This document shows, piece by piece, positions 56,757 to 64,000 of a stretch of DNA of 64,000 bases; position 1 is the stretch's first letter, and each line of letters opens with the position of its first letter. The DNA lies in the NCBI GenBank assembly GCA_031549115.1, contig JAVBQJ010000082.1, forward strand, positions 1 through 64,000, written 5' to 3'. The translations under genes and the position numbers were made by a program. Below the pieces are notes generated by a model that worked only from the letters and a program-made list of their open reading frames with translations, was not told the origin of the DNA and did no database searches. The DNA comes from JAVBQJ01 sp031549115 (GTDB lineage: Bacteria; Verrucomicrobiota; Lentisphaeria; Victivallales; Victivallaceae).

Positions 56757-57457
56757 TACTTGGCCCTCACCTGTTGTTCTTTGACGATAACTTTCACGCC
56801 CGGGCTCATCGTCGACGAAACCGTGCAGCTCAAAATATACGTCCCTCTTGCCGTCGCCGGCTTCGCCTTCAGCAGAGCATCAAACACCGCTTCGAAGTTC
56901 TGCACCAGACCGGAAATCTCAAAGGTCAATTTCCCGATCGGAGCCTGAACGCATCCGCCCTTGTCGGCACGGAATTCCACCCGGCCGGCTCTGGCTTCGC
57001 GCACCGCGTTGCCGACCTGCTCGGTCACCGTTCCGGTCTTCGGGTTCGGCATCAATCCGCGGGGGCCCAACTGACGGCCCAGCGGACGGACCAGCTTCAT
57101 CGCGTCCGGCGTGGCGATCAGGACATCGAATTCCTGCCAGCCGTCTTTGATCTTCTGGACGACGTCTTCATAACCGACGAAATCGGCACCGGCCGCTTTC
57201 GCGTCCTCCGCCTGGGCGCCATCCGCCACCACCGCCACCCGCACCGATTTACCGGTACCGGCCGGAAGCCCTACCGCGCCACGCACATTCTGATCCGATT
57301 TCTTCGGGTCAATGCCGAGCTTGAAAGCAACTTCCACGGTTTCATTGAACTTGACGTGCGGCATCTCCTTCAGGATGGCCAATGCCTGGGCAACTTCATA
57401 GCGTTCCAGCGAGTTGAACTTGGCGAGCTGAGCAACATACAATTTACTCTTACGCAT
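56756..57457 (-). CDS. rplA: 50S ribosomal protein L1
   Basis: The ATG at 57457 (MRKSKLYVAQ) is preceded by GAGGTGG inside the end of rplK, and overlaps the rplK stop by 8 nt. The 233-residue protein has L1 signatures VAFKLGIDPKKSDQNVRGAV and RQLGPRGLMPNPKTGTV. L1 binds 23S rRNA and often represses the rplKA mRNA. Confidence 0.97.
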   Translation of the reverse strand: MRKSKLYVAQLAKFNSLERYEVAQALAILKEMPHVKFNETVEVAFKLGIDPKKSDQNVRGAVGLPAGTGKSVRVAVVADGAQAEDAKAAGADFVGYEDVVQKIKDGWQEFDVLIATPDAMKLVRPLGRQLGPRGLMPNPKTGTVTEQVGNAVREARAGRVEFRADKGGCVQAPIGKLTFEISGLVQNFEAVFDALLKAKPATARGTYILSCTVSSTMSPGVKVIVKEQQVRAK

Positions 57458-57878
57458 CGACCACCTCAATTCCCATGCTGCGCGCAGTACCTTCGATAAT
57501 GCGCATTGCCGCTTCTTCACTCCGGGCGTTCAAATCCGCCTTCTTCGTCTGCGCGATTTCCCGGATCTGAGCCCGGGTAATCTGGCCGGCTTTTTCGTAG
57601 CCGGGCTTCTTGGCCGCCGAGGCCAAGCCGCAAGCCTTCTTCACCAGCACGGCTGCCGGCGGAGATTTGCAGATAAAGGTAAATGAGCGATCCTGATAAA
57701 CAGTGATCACTACCGGAATGATCAAGCCCGACTGGGCTTGCGTTGCGGCATTGAATTGCTTACAGAACTCCATGATGTTACAGCCAGCCTGACCGAGAGC
57801 GGGGCCGATCGGCGGTGCCGGATTAGCCGCTCCGGCCGGGATCTGCAATCTGATCACGCCCGTAACTTTCTTTGCCAT
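57450..57878 (-). CDS. rplK: 50S ribosomal protein L11
   Basis: The 142-residue protein has the L11 pattern (IRLQIPAGAANPAPPIGPAL at 9-28, then GQAGCNIMEFCKQFNAAT) and the C-terminal rRNA-binding domain ending in RSMGIEVVDA. L11 forms the GTPase-associated centre with the L10-L12 stalk. It lies 100 bp after nusG. Confidence 0.98.
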   Translation of the reverse strand: MAKKVTGVIRLQIPAGAANPAPPIGPALGQAGCNIMEFCKQFNAATQAQSGLIIPVVITVYQDRSFTFICKSPPAAVLVKKACGLASAAKKPGYEKAGQITRAQIREIAQTKKADLNARSEEAAMRIIEGTARSMGIEVVDA

Positions 57879-57978
57879 AAACGATCTCCGTTTACACTGG
57901 TCCTCGCGTGGTACGGAAAGGCAGGTATCCTTCCACAGGAGAACATACTATTTTTTTAACGAAAGTTTGTGACCGCGA

Positions 57979-58554
57979 TTATAACTCGCGATCCACCTGC
58001 CAGAACTCCAATTCAACCGGAGTGGAACGTCCGAAAATCGATACCAGCAACTTCAACTTGCCGCGCGCATTGTCGATTTCCTGAATGGCGCCTTCGAAGT
58101 TTTCGAACGCGCCGTTGCGGATCCGGACGATTTCACCCAATTCAAATGCGATTTTCGGTTTCACGGCTTCCACTTCACCGGAACGGCGGAACAAATCATC
58201 CACTTCCGCATCGCTCAACGGCTTCGGGGTATTACCACCGCCGATAAACCCGATCACGCCCTGTGTCTCTTTGATGAAATACCAGGCATCTTCGTCCACT
58301 TGAAGCTGCCCGTCGGCGTTTCTTTTGTACAGGTCCATGCGCACAAGAAGATAACCGGGGAAAAACTTACGGGTCATCGTCGTCTTCTTGCCCTGACGGA
58401 CTTCAGAAACTTTTTCGGTAGGAATGTTGACTTCATAAACGGGAATCGCATCGCCGGAATTGATCTGGCGCTGGATGTTATCCCGCACCTTATTCTCCTG
58501 CCCGGAGAGCGTCTGCACTACAAACCACTGGCCTTTGCTCTTATCCGTATCCAT
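57979..58554 (-). CDS. nusG: Transcription antitermination factor NusG
   Basis: The 191-residue protein has the NGN domain (WFVVQTLSGQENKVRDNIQ, then TRKFFPGYLLVRMDL and GVIGFIGGGNTPKPLSDAE) and a C-terminal KOW domain (GEIVRIRNGAFENFEGAIQ). It couples transcription with Rho or with the ribosome. It lies 22 bp after secE in the usual secE-nusG-rplK order. Confidence 0.98.
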   Translation of the reverse strand: MDTDKSKGQWFVVQTLSGQENKVRDNIQRQINSGDAIPVYEVNIPTEKVSEVRQGKKTTMTRKFFPGYLLVRMDLYKRNADGQLQVDEDAWYFIKETQGVIGFIGGGNTPKPLSDAEVDDLFRRSGEVEAVKPKIAFELGEIVRIRNGAFENFEGAIQEIDNARGKLKLLVSIFGRSTPVELEFWQVDREL

Positions 58555-58576
58555 AATACCAAGCGTCTCCTAAGCG

Positions 58577-58783
58577 TCACCACGCTCCGGTCGTAATTCC
58601 CTGAATGACGTAAACGCCAATCTTGTCAACGAAAAACACAAAAAATGCAAGCAGCAAAATCACCACCACCACCAGCAACGTCGACTCGAAAAGCTCATTT
58701 TTCGCCGGCCACGTACACTGTGCCAATTCTTTCGTCGTGTCAGTGAGGAAACGACGGATTTTGCCCATAATACCGGTACTCAT
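58577..58783 (-). CDS. secE: Preprotein translocase subunit SecE
   Basis: The 68-residue protein is the single-span form of SecE: an amphipathic segment with ELAQCTWPAKNEL at about residues 19-31 and one membrane helix at about 34-53. It stabilises SecY in the inner membrane. An alternative ATG five codons downstream exists. The length matches single-span family members. Confidence 0.95.
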   Translation of the reverse strand: MSTGIMGKIRRFLTDTTKELAQCTWPAKNELFESTLLVVVVILLLAFFVFFVDKIGVYVIQGITTGAW

Positions 58784-58819
58784 TATCCCGCTTGCCTATG
58801 TGTTAATTTAAATTTTAAA

Positions 58820-58895
58820 TGGCAGGAGCGGCGAGGCTCGAACTCACGACCTGCGGTTTTGGAGACCGCTGCTCTACCAACTGAGCTACACTCCT
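58820..58895 (-). tRNA. tRNA-Trp (CCA)
   Basis: The 76-nt cloverleaf has a 7-bp acceptor (AGGAGTG with CGCTCCT), a D-arm containing AGCTCAGTTGGTAGAGC, an anticodon loop CTCCAAA with CCA, a T-arm with GTTCGAG and an encoded 3' CCA. It sits between rpmG and secE, a common location for tRNA-Trp. Confidence 0.97.
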
Positions 58896-58917
58896 GCATC
58901 ACATCAGTCCTGTCAGT

Positions 58918-59067
58918 TTAACGCGTTTCTTTGTGCAACGTGTGCTTACGCTCAAACTTACAGAATTTCATCTTTTCCAAACGTTCCGGAGTATTGCGCT
59001 TTTCCTTCATCGAAGTATAATTGCGCTGTTTGCACTCCGTACATTCCAGAGTAATCTGTTCACGCAT
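58918..59067 (-). CDS. rpmG: 50S ribosomal protein L33
   Basis: This short gene encodes 49 residues with the L33 pattern: MREQITLECTECKQRNY, SMKEKRNTPERLEKMKFC, and a KFERKHTLHKETR tail. It retains four cysteines (CxxC at 9-12 and a Cys at 36; the second usual pair is reduced), so it is a partly zinc-type form. It lies between tuf and tRNA-Trp. Confidence 0.93.
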   Translation of the reverse strand: MREQITLECTECKQRNYTSMKEKRNTPERLEKMKFCKFERKHTLHKETR

Positions 59068-59100
59068 CTGGACTTACTCCCGCATCGTGTTCTACATTAT

Positions 59101-59134
59101 TCATCCCGGACAGCGTCTCCACTGTCCGGGATGA
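59101..59134 (-). other. Perfect hairpin between tuf and rpmG
   Basis: A perfect 13-bp inverted repeat (TCATCCCGGACAG with CTGTCCGGGATGA) and an 8-nt loop start 27 bp after the tuf stop. No T run follows on the minus strand, so it is more likely an RNA processing or stability element, or a partial terminator, than a simple terminator. Confidence 0.75.
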
Positions 59135-59161
59135 ACTTCATTATCGATTCAAACGAACCGC

Positions 59162-60361
<1,200 letters not shown>

Positions 60362-60432
60362 CTTTCAATTCCCTCCTGGCCTGGTTGCCGTTAAAGAGTT
60401 TTTCTTTCAACTTGAGTTTATACAAAATTTAA

Positions 60433-60508
60433 TGGAGCCCACAATCGGACTTGAACCGATGACCTCGTCCTTACCAAGGACGTGCTCTACCGACTGAGCT
60501 ATGTGGGC
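60433..60508 (-). tRNA. tRNA-Thr (GGT)
   Basis: The 76-nt cloverleaf has acceptor GCCCACA with TGTGGGC, D-arm AGCTCAGTCGGTAGAGC, anticodon loop TTGGTAA with anticodon GGT, T-arm with GGTTCAAGTCC and an encoded CCA. It lies 71 bp upstream of tuf. Confidence 0.97.
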
Positions 60509-60609
60509 GCCAGACTCTTTTATCCTGCCGCCTGCAATCGCAAACAGACTATAAATATAATCCAACTTCCAAGCCTTGTCAAGCTTTCAATGCCACTTTT
60601 TTTCAGAAG

Positions 60610-60694
60610 TGGTGCTCGAGGGGGGACTCGAACCCCCATGGATTGCTCCATATGGACCTCAACCATACGCGTCTGCCAATTTCGCCACCCGAGC
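60610..60694 (-). tRNA. tRNA-Leu (GAG)
   Basis: The 85-nt cloverleaf has a long variable arm, acceptor GCTCGGG with CTCGAGC, anticodon loop TTGAGGT with anticodon GAG, T-arm with GGTTCGAGTCC and an encoded CCA. It is the first gene of the tuf-rpoC transcription unit. Confidence 0.96.
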
Positions 60695-60728
60695 ATTTTC
60701 AACTCAACACTTGCGAGAACGAAGATTT

Positions 60729-60756
60729 AATTTAGCACGCTTTTTGTGTTTTACAA
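60729..60756 (-). promoter_or_regulatory. Promoter of the tRNA-tuf-rpoC unit
   Basis: On the minus strand TTGTAA (60751-60756) and TAAATT (60729-60734) are spaced by 16 bp, about 35 bp upstream of tRNA-Leu. Position fits the start of the long information-processing operon. Confidence 0.55.
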
Positions 60757-60806
60757 GTAAGCTTTCGCTTTTTTTCGCGATTCCAACCGGCACGATCAAG
60801 CGCCGC

Positions 60807-61604
60807 TTACTCCACCGCGAAGTGGCGGCTGTAGCGCTCCGGAATGCGTTCAAAATCGAATAAAATCAGGAAATCGATGCTGCCGAATTCCGGGTCGAAT
60901 GCCGGCAGGCCGCCGATCTTGGCCCCCAGGCGGATGTATCCCTTGAGCAGCGGCGGCATCTCCCGGCGCAACACCGCCGCGTCCGTTTCCGGCACCTCGG
61001 CAGGCGGCAGTTCGAAACCGGAACGCGGCACACAGTCCACCAGATCGCTCAACATGCCGTCATGCTTGAATTTCGCATACATCCCCCAACCGATGGCGGG
61101 ATCCACGTTTTCCAGACTGGCGCAGCCGATCAGGAAGCGGAAGTGCAGCCGTTTCCGCAGTTCGGAAAAGCCGGCCCACAGCAATGCCACCACCGCTCCG
61201 TTGCGGTGATCGCAGGCCACGCAGGAACGGCCGACTTCGCAGGTGTCGTCCGCCAGCGCCGCCAGCCCCCGGATTCGATATTGCCGCTCGGAATAAAACC
61301 CGTTGCCGCGGCGCGCCAGAATGCCCGGACGGACCCGGTATGTGCCGACCACGGAGCAATTCGCCTTTTCCACCACCAACAAATGCAAACAGCCGTCATC
61401 ATCGTACGCGTCGCAGTCCAGCACCACCCCGCCGTCTCCATTCAAACGCCCCTGTTCCGCCATGAAAACGTCGTAACGCAAACGCTGCGCCTGCTGCTTC
61501 TCCGACTCATTCTCCGCCAATTTCACCAGGAAGCGTTCACCATTCACCAGGGGCTCTCTCAGATTGACTGTCTTTTTCCAGCAGTCAATGACGCTCTCCG
61601 CCAT
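60807..61604 (-). CDS. OlsB-like N-acyltransferase
   Basis: The 265-residue protein follows a strong TTAGGAGGAG site and resembles the OlsB/hemolysin-like GNAT acyltransferases that make lyso-ornithine lipid from an acyl-ACP. Supporting segments are QRLRYDVFMAEQG near residue 40, VVGTYRVRP near 85, EVGRSCVACDHRNG near 123 and the late PPLLKGYIRLGAKIGG. The partner O-acyltransferase OlsA is not adjacent. Acylation of ornithine is inferred from family, so another amine substrate is possible. Confidence 0.8.
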   Translation of the reverse strand: MAESVIDCWKKTVNLREPLVNGERFLVKLAENESEKQQAQRLRYDVFMAEQGRLNGDGGVVLDCDAYDDDGCLHLLVVEKANCSVVGTYRVRPGILARRGNGFYSERQYRIRGLAALADDTCEVGRSCVACDHRNGAVVALLWAGFSELRKRLHFRFLIGCASLENVDPAIGWGMYAKFKHDGMLSDLVDCVPRSGFELPPAEVPETDAAVLRREMPPLLKGYIRLGAKIGGLPAFDPEFGSIDFLILFDFERIPERYSRHFAVE

Positions 61605-61761
61605 ATTCTCCTCCTAAAGGGACTTTCTCCATACAACCTCTATCGTCGCGCCGGCTTTGCGCTTCCGGTATCGTTCCGTTCCAAAAAAAAGGCATTTCGC
61701 ATAAGATAGCACATCTTTTTCCAGATGGAATTCCAATTTTACAAAAAAGGCGACTTTTTCA

Positions 61762-62046
61762 TTATTTATCCGCATTTTTCTTCGCCCCGCCGAAATCGGG
61801 GGCGGTCAGCCGTTCCAATTCCACAAGATAGCGCAACGCCTCCGACCGGCAGGAACCGCACATCTCCGGTGACGGCGCCAGGCCGCCGCAGAAATCCGGG
61901 CGCTCCGGGGAGCCGAAAAGACGACAGCGCCAGTCTTCGGCCAGATGAATGCAGGGCACTCCGGCGGGCTTGCCGGCAGGCATTCCCGGCAGGGGTGAGG
62001 TAATCGAGGGCGCAATGCAGCATGCGCCGCAACCGTTCCGGCATTT
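61762..62046 (-). CDS. YkgJ-family cysteine-cluster protein
   Basis: A GTG at 62046 (VKCRNGCGACC), with AAGGA about 9 nt upstream, fits the usual start of this family better than a TTG further up inside the repeat. The 94-residue product has CRNGCGACCIAPSITSP near the start, the loop GMPAGKPAGVPCIHL, and further cysteines in FCGG and MCGSC. Such proteins bind iron or zinc, but their role is unsettled. The gene directly abuts the short copy of the dispersed repeat, whose tandem units lie at its 5' side. Confidence 0.82.
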   Translation of the reverse strand, partial: KCRNGCGACCIAPSITSPLPGMPAGKPAGVPCIHLAEDWRCRLFGSPERPDFCGGLAPSPEMCGSCRSEALRYLVELERLTAPDFGGAKKNADK

Positions 62047-62076
62047 CACTTGCGAGCTTCCTTGTGGGTTAGATGT

Positions 62077-62252
62077 GGACGACAACGGACAGCAACGGAC
62101 GGATCATGTCGAGTCTCGCAGTCGTTTGACATTGTATATCCGAGCGACAGCTCCGACGACAGGCGTTCCCCCCTGAAAAAATGGTCGCGGAGGATGCCGT
62201 CAGGCATCCGGGGCAGAGGTGCCAGAACGCAGCGCGAAGCGCAAGGGCGAAC
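62077..62252. repeat. Structured dispersed repeat, short copy
   Basis: This gap between the aldo/keto reductase stop and the YkgJ-like gene is a shorter, inverted copy of the element at 22443-22860. It has 10-bp-spaced GTCCGTT units at 62077-62102, a hairpin GGATGCC-GTCA-GGCATCC at 62192-62209 and the exact 27-bp shared block at 62225-62251. The iteron-to-hairpin distance is 90 bp, against 222 bp in the long copy. The conserved flank GTCGCGGA precedes the hairpin in both. Confidence 0.78.
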
Positions 62253-62254
62253 CT

Positions 62255-63391
62255 TTACTTACCGAAGCACGCCACACACTCCCGCAAACGCTCGCGGATG
62301 GGGATGTGTTGGGGGCAATGGCTTTCGCACTTGCCGCACTGGACACACCGGGAGGCGGTTTTCCCGGGAACCCATTCGTTGGCGCCGATTTCGTTGTAAC
62401 GGAGCCTGGCGGCTTCGCCGAGATGGTATACCTTATCGTAAATCAACGCTTCCAGACAGCGCGGAATGTTGACTTCGAGCGGACACTCCTTGGCGCAATA
62501 GCCGCAGCCGGTGCAATACAGATCGCGCAGCCGGGCGCATTCGGCGGCGACGCGGTCGATGGCGGCGATCTCCGTGTCCGACAGATTGCCGGCCATGGAG
62601 GCGACCCGGACGTTGCTGTCGATCATCGCTTTGTTTTCCATCCCGGAGAGGGCGCAATCGACGCCATGGGAGCTCAACACGAAGCGCACCGCCAGTTCGG
62701 GCGTGGTCAACTTGCCGTCGACGGCGTCTTCGAATACGCCGCCCCTGAATGCCAGACGGCCGCCGCCGACGGGACCCATGATGACGACGCCGAGGCCGTG
62801 CTCATGGGCATAGCGGATACCGGCGGCATTCGAACGGTCGAGCAGGTTGTACTGGCACAATACCGAGGCAAAGGCGCCGGTATCGATGATTTCGAGCATG
62901 GCGCCCGGATTGGGGTCGTGGAATGAAAACGACAGATTGCCGATCACGCCTTCGCTCTTGAATTTCTCCGCCATGTCGATCAGGTGAAACGGCTTGACGA
63001 TGTCGTCGAATCCGGCCTTGCTCAGCGCGTGGAAGTGGTAAAAATCGATCCGGTCGGTCCGCAGCTTCCGCAATTGTTCCTCCAGCAGCCGCTTGAAATC
63101 ATCGGGCTTTTTGACCTCGCCGAGCGGGAGTTTGGTCGCCAGTTTGACCTTGTCGCGCCAGCCGTTTTCGAGCGCCAGCCCGACCGCGGTTTCGCTGCGG
63201 TAGCCGCAATAAAAATACGCCGTATCGATGTAGTTGATCCCCTGTTCAATGCCGTAGCGCAGCAGCTCGACCGCTTCGCCGAGATCGGCAGTCGCGTTGA
63301 CGTCGGCGGCGGGGGCGATCGGCAGCCGCATCGTCCCGAATCCCAATGCGGAAATCCGGAATCCGGTACGGCCGAAATCACGATATATCAT
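62255..63391 (-). CDS. Aldo/keto reductase with C-terminal 4Fe-4S domain
   Basis: The ATG at 63391 (MIYRDFGRTG) follows AAAGGGTGG. The 378-residue protein has an AKR barrel with GFGTMRLP, the catalytic YFYCGYRSE region and KLATKLPLG, then a ferredoxin-like tail with two cysteine clusters (CTGCGYCAKECP and CVQCGKCESHCP). This fits the large AKR-plus-ferredoxin group found in anaerobes. The substrate is unknown. It is downstream of the AraC gene on the same strand and ends against the dispersed repeat. Confidence 0.9.
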   Translation of the reverse strand: MIYRDFGRTGFRISALGFGTMRLPIAPAADVNATADLGEAVELLRYGIEQGINYIDTAYFYCGYRSETAVGLALENGWRDKVKLATKLPLGEVKKPDDFKRLLEEQLRKLRTDRIDFYHFHALSKAGFDDIVKPFHLIDMAEKFKSEGVIGNLSFSFHDPNPGAMLEIIDTGAFASVLCQYNLLDRSNAAGIRYAHEHGLGVVIMGPVGGGRLAFRGGVFEDAVDGKLTTPELAVRFVLSSHGVDCALSGMENKAMIDSNVRVASMAGNLSDTEIAAIDRVAAECARLRDLYCTGCGYCAKECPLEVNIPRCLEALIYDKVYHLGEAARLRYNEIGANEWVPGKTASRCVQCGKCESHCPQHIPIRERLRECVACFGK

Positions 63392-63475
63392 CTGTCCACC
63401 CTTTCGTTGGTATCCGGTAAATATACCCAGTTGACCGCTGTTTTGCAAATACATTTTTCCACAAAAGGGCCTCTT

Positions 63476-64000
63476 CTATTGCGACAGAGAGTTGACGTTG
63501 CGGTATTCCGCCGGGGTCATCCGGCTGTTTTTGCGGAAGGCCCGGTAGAAGCTTTCGATATTCGCGAAACCGCATGCCATGGAAATTTCCTTGATCGATT
63601 TTTCGTTGCCGGCCAGCATGGTCCGGGCGCGGCGCAGCCGCAGATTCAGCAAATACCGGTGCGGCGTCGTGGCCAGATAACGCTTGAACAGGCTGTAAAG
63701 ATGCGGCGTGCTCACCCCTGCCCGCCGCGCCGCCGTTTCCACCGACAGTTCCCCACCGAAGTCCCGGTCCATGATCGCCATGGCCCGCTCCAACGACGCG
63801 GGAAATCCCGCCGATTCCTCCCGTTTGGTGTGCATGTAGGCCTCCCAGAATACCCGGTGGTACAGCATGTTGGCCAATGCCGACCGGTCGATGCGCTCGT
63901 CATGGGCGTGCTTCAGGGCCTGGCGGCGGAAGTCCTCGAACGCATACAGATCGTCCCAACGGGTGACGCGCGGCAGTACCCGGCGGCTTTCCTGCACGGA
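63476..64000 (-). CDS. AraC-family regulator, N-terminus cut by the window
   Basis: The visible 174 residues run to the right edge, so the N-terminal sensor is missing. The C-terminal AraC double helix-turn-helix is complete (ELSVETAARRAGVSTPHLYS and KEISMACGFANIESFYRAF, about the last 100 residues). It probably regulates the downstream aldo/keto reductase or a gene outside the window. The reading enters at the frame of 63998-64000. Confidence 0.85.
   Translation of the reverse strand, partial: SVQESRRVLPRVTRWDDLYAFEDFRRQALKHAHDERIDRSALANMLYHRVFWEAYMHTKREESAGFPASLERAMAIMDRDFGGELSVETAARRAGVSTPHLYSLFKRYLATTPHRYLLNLRLRRARTMLAGNEKSIKEISMACGFANIESFYRAFRKNSRMTPAEYRNVNSLSQ

Overview
This 64 kb window looks like chromosome from a member of the Lentisphaerota (Victivallis-like; PVC superphylum). 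The inference rests on three prepilin-like genes with an almost identical FTLIELLVVIAIIAILA-type N-terminus, H-X9-DG-type C-termini, abundant unusual secreted glycoside hydrolases (GH), GC-rich codon use, and a classical bacterial tuf-secE-nusG-rpoBC-str-S10 region. No database search was possible, so the taxon is an inference.

Region 1 (1-18.5 kb) is accessory carbohydrate metabolism. A truncated gene and a GH95-like enzyme precede a LacI-regulated operon (2.7-8.6 kb: regulator, pseudopilin, GH20-like enzyme, unknown gene). A NAGPA-type phosphodiester glycosidase, a small coiled-coil lipoprotein and a CopA copper ATPase follow. A second operon on the minus strand (17.6-12.3 kb) has the same logic: GntR/LacI-hybrid regulator, pseudopilin, giant secreted TIM-barrel protein.

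Region 2 (17.7-22.4 kb) is a sugar catabolic locus: a PocR-AraC regulator divergent from a class II aldolase, a fucose/arabinose-type isomerase and an FGGY kinase. It ends at a structured dispersed repeat (22.4-22.9 kb) that has a second, shorter, inverted copy at 62.1-62.3 kb. Region 3 (22.9-26.8 kb) is a MoxR-DUF58-BatD-like-BatA operon on the minus strand. Region 4 (27-30.2 kb) holds ffh, a membrane protein and a YmdB-family phosphoesterase.

Region 5 (30.2-39.2 kb), visibly less GC-rich, is a third regulator-hydrolase-pseudopilin operon that also carries cytoplasmic GH3 and GH130 enzymes. A small membrane-anchored protein and an MFS transporter follow on the minus strand.

Region 6 (60.7-41.0 kb, minus strand) is the core information-processing cluster: tRNA-Leu, tRNA-Thr, tuf, rpmG, tRNA-Trp, secE, nusG, rplK, rplA, rplJ, rplL, attenuator-like hairpin, rpoB, rpoC, terminator, then rpsL, rpsG, fusA, rpsJ, rplC, rplD, rplW, rplB, rpsS. 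The S10 cluster stops after rpsS. Region 7 (60.8-64 kb) holds an OlsB-like acyltransferase, a YkgJ-type cysteine-cluster protein, the second repeat copy, an iron-sulfur aldo/keto reductase and a truncated AraC regulator.

The most distinctive biology is the threefold recurrence of a sensor-first operon in which a regulator, a pseudopilin-like protein and an unusual glycoside hydrolase are co-transcribed with no transporter, together with the structured repeat whose hairpin arms covary between the two copies.
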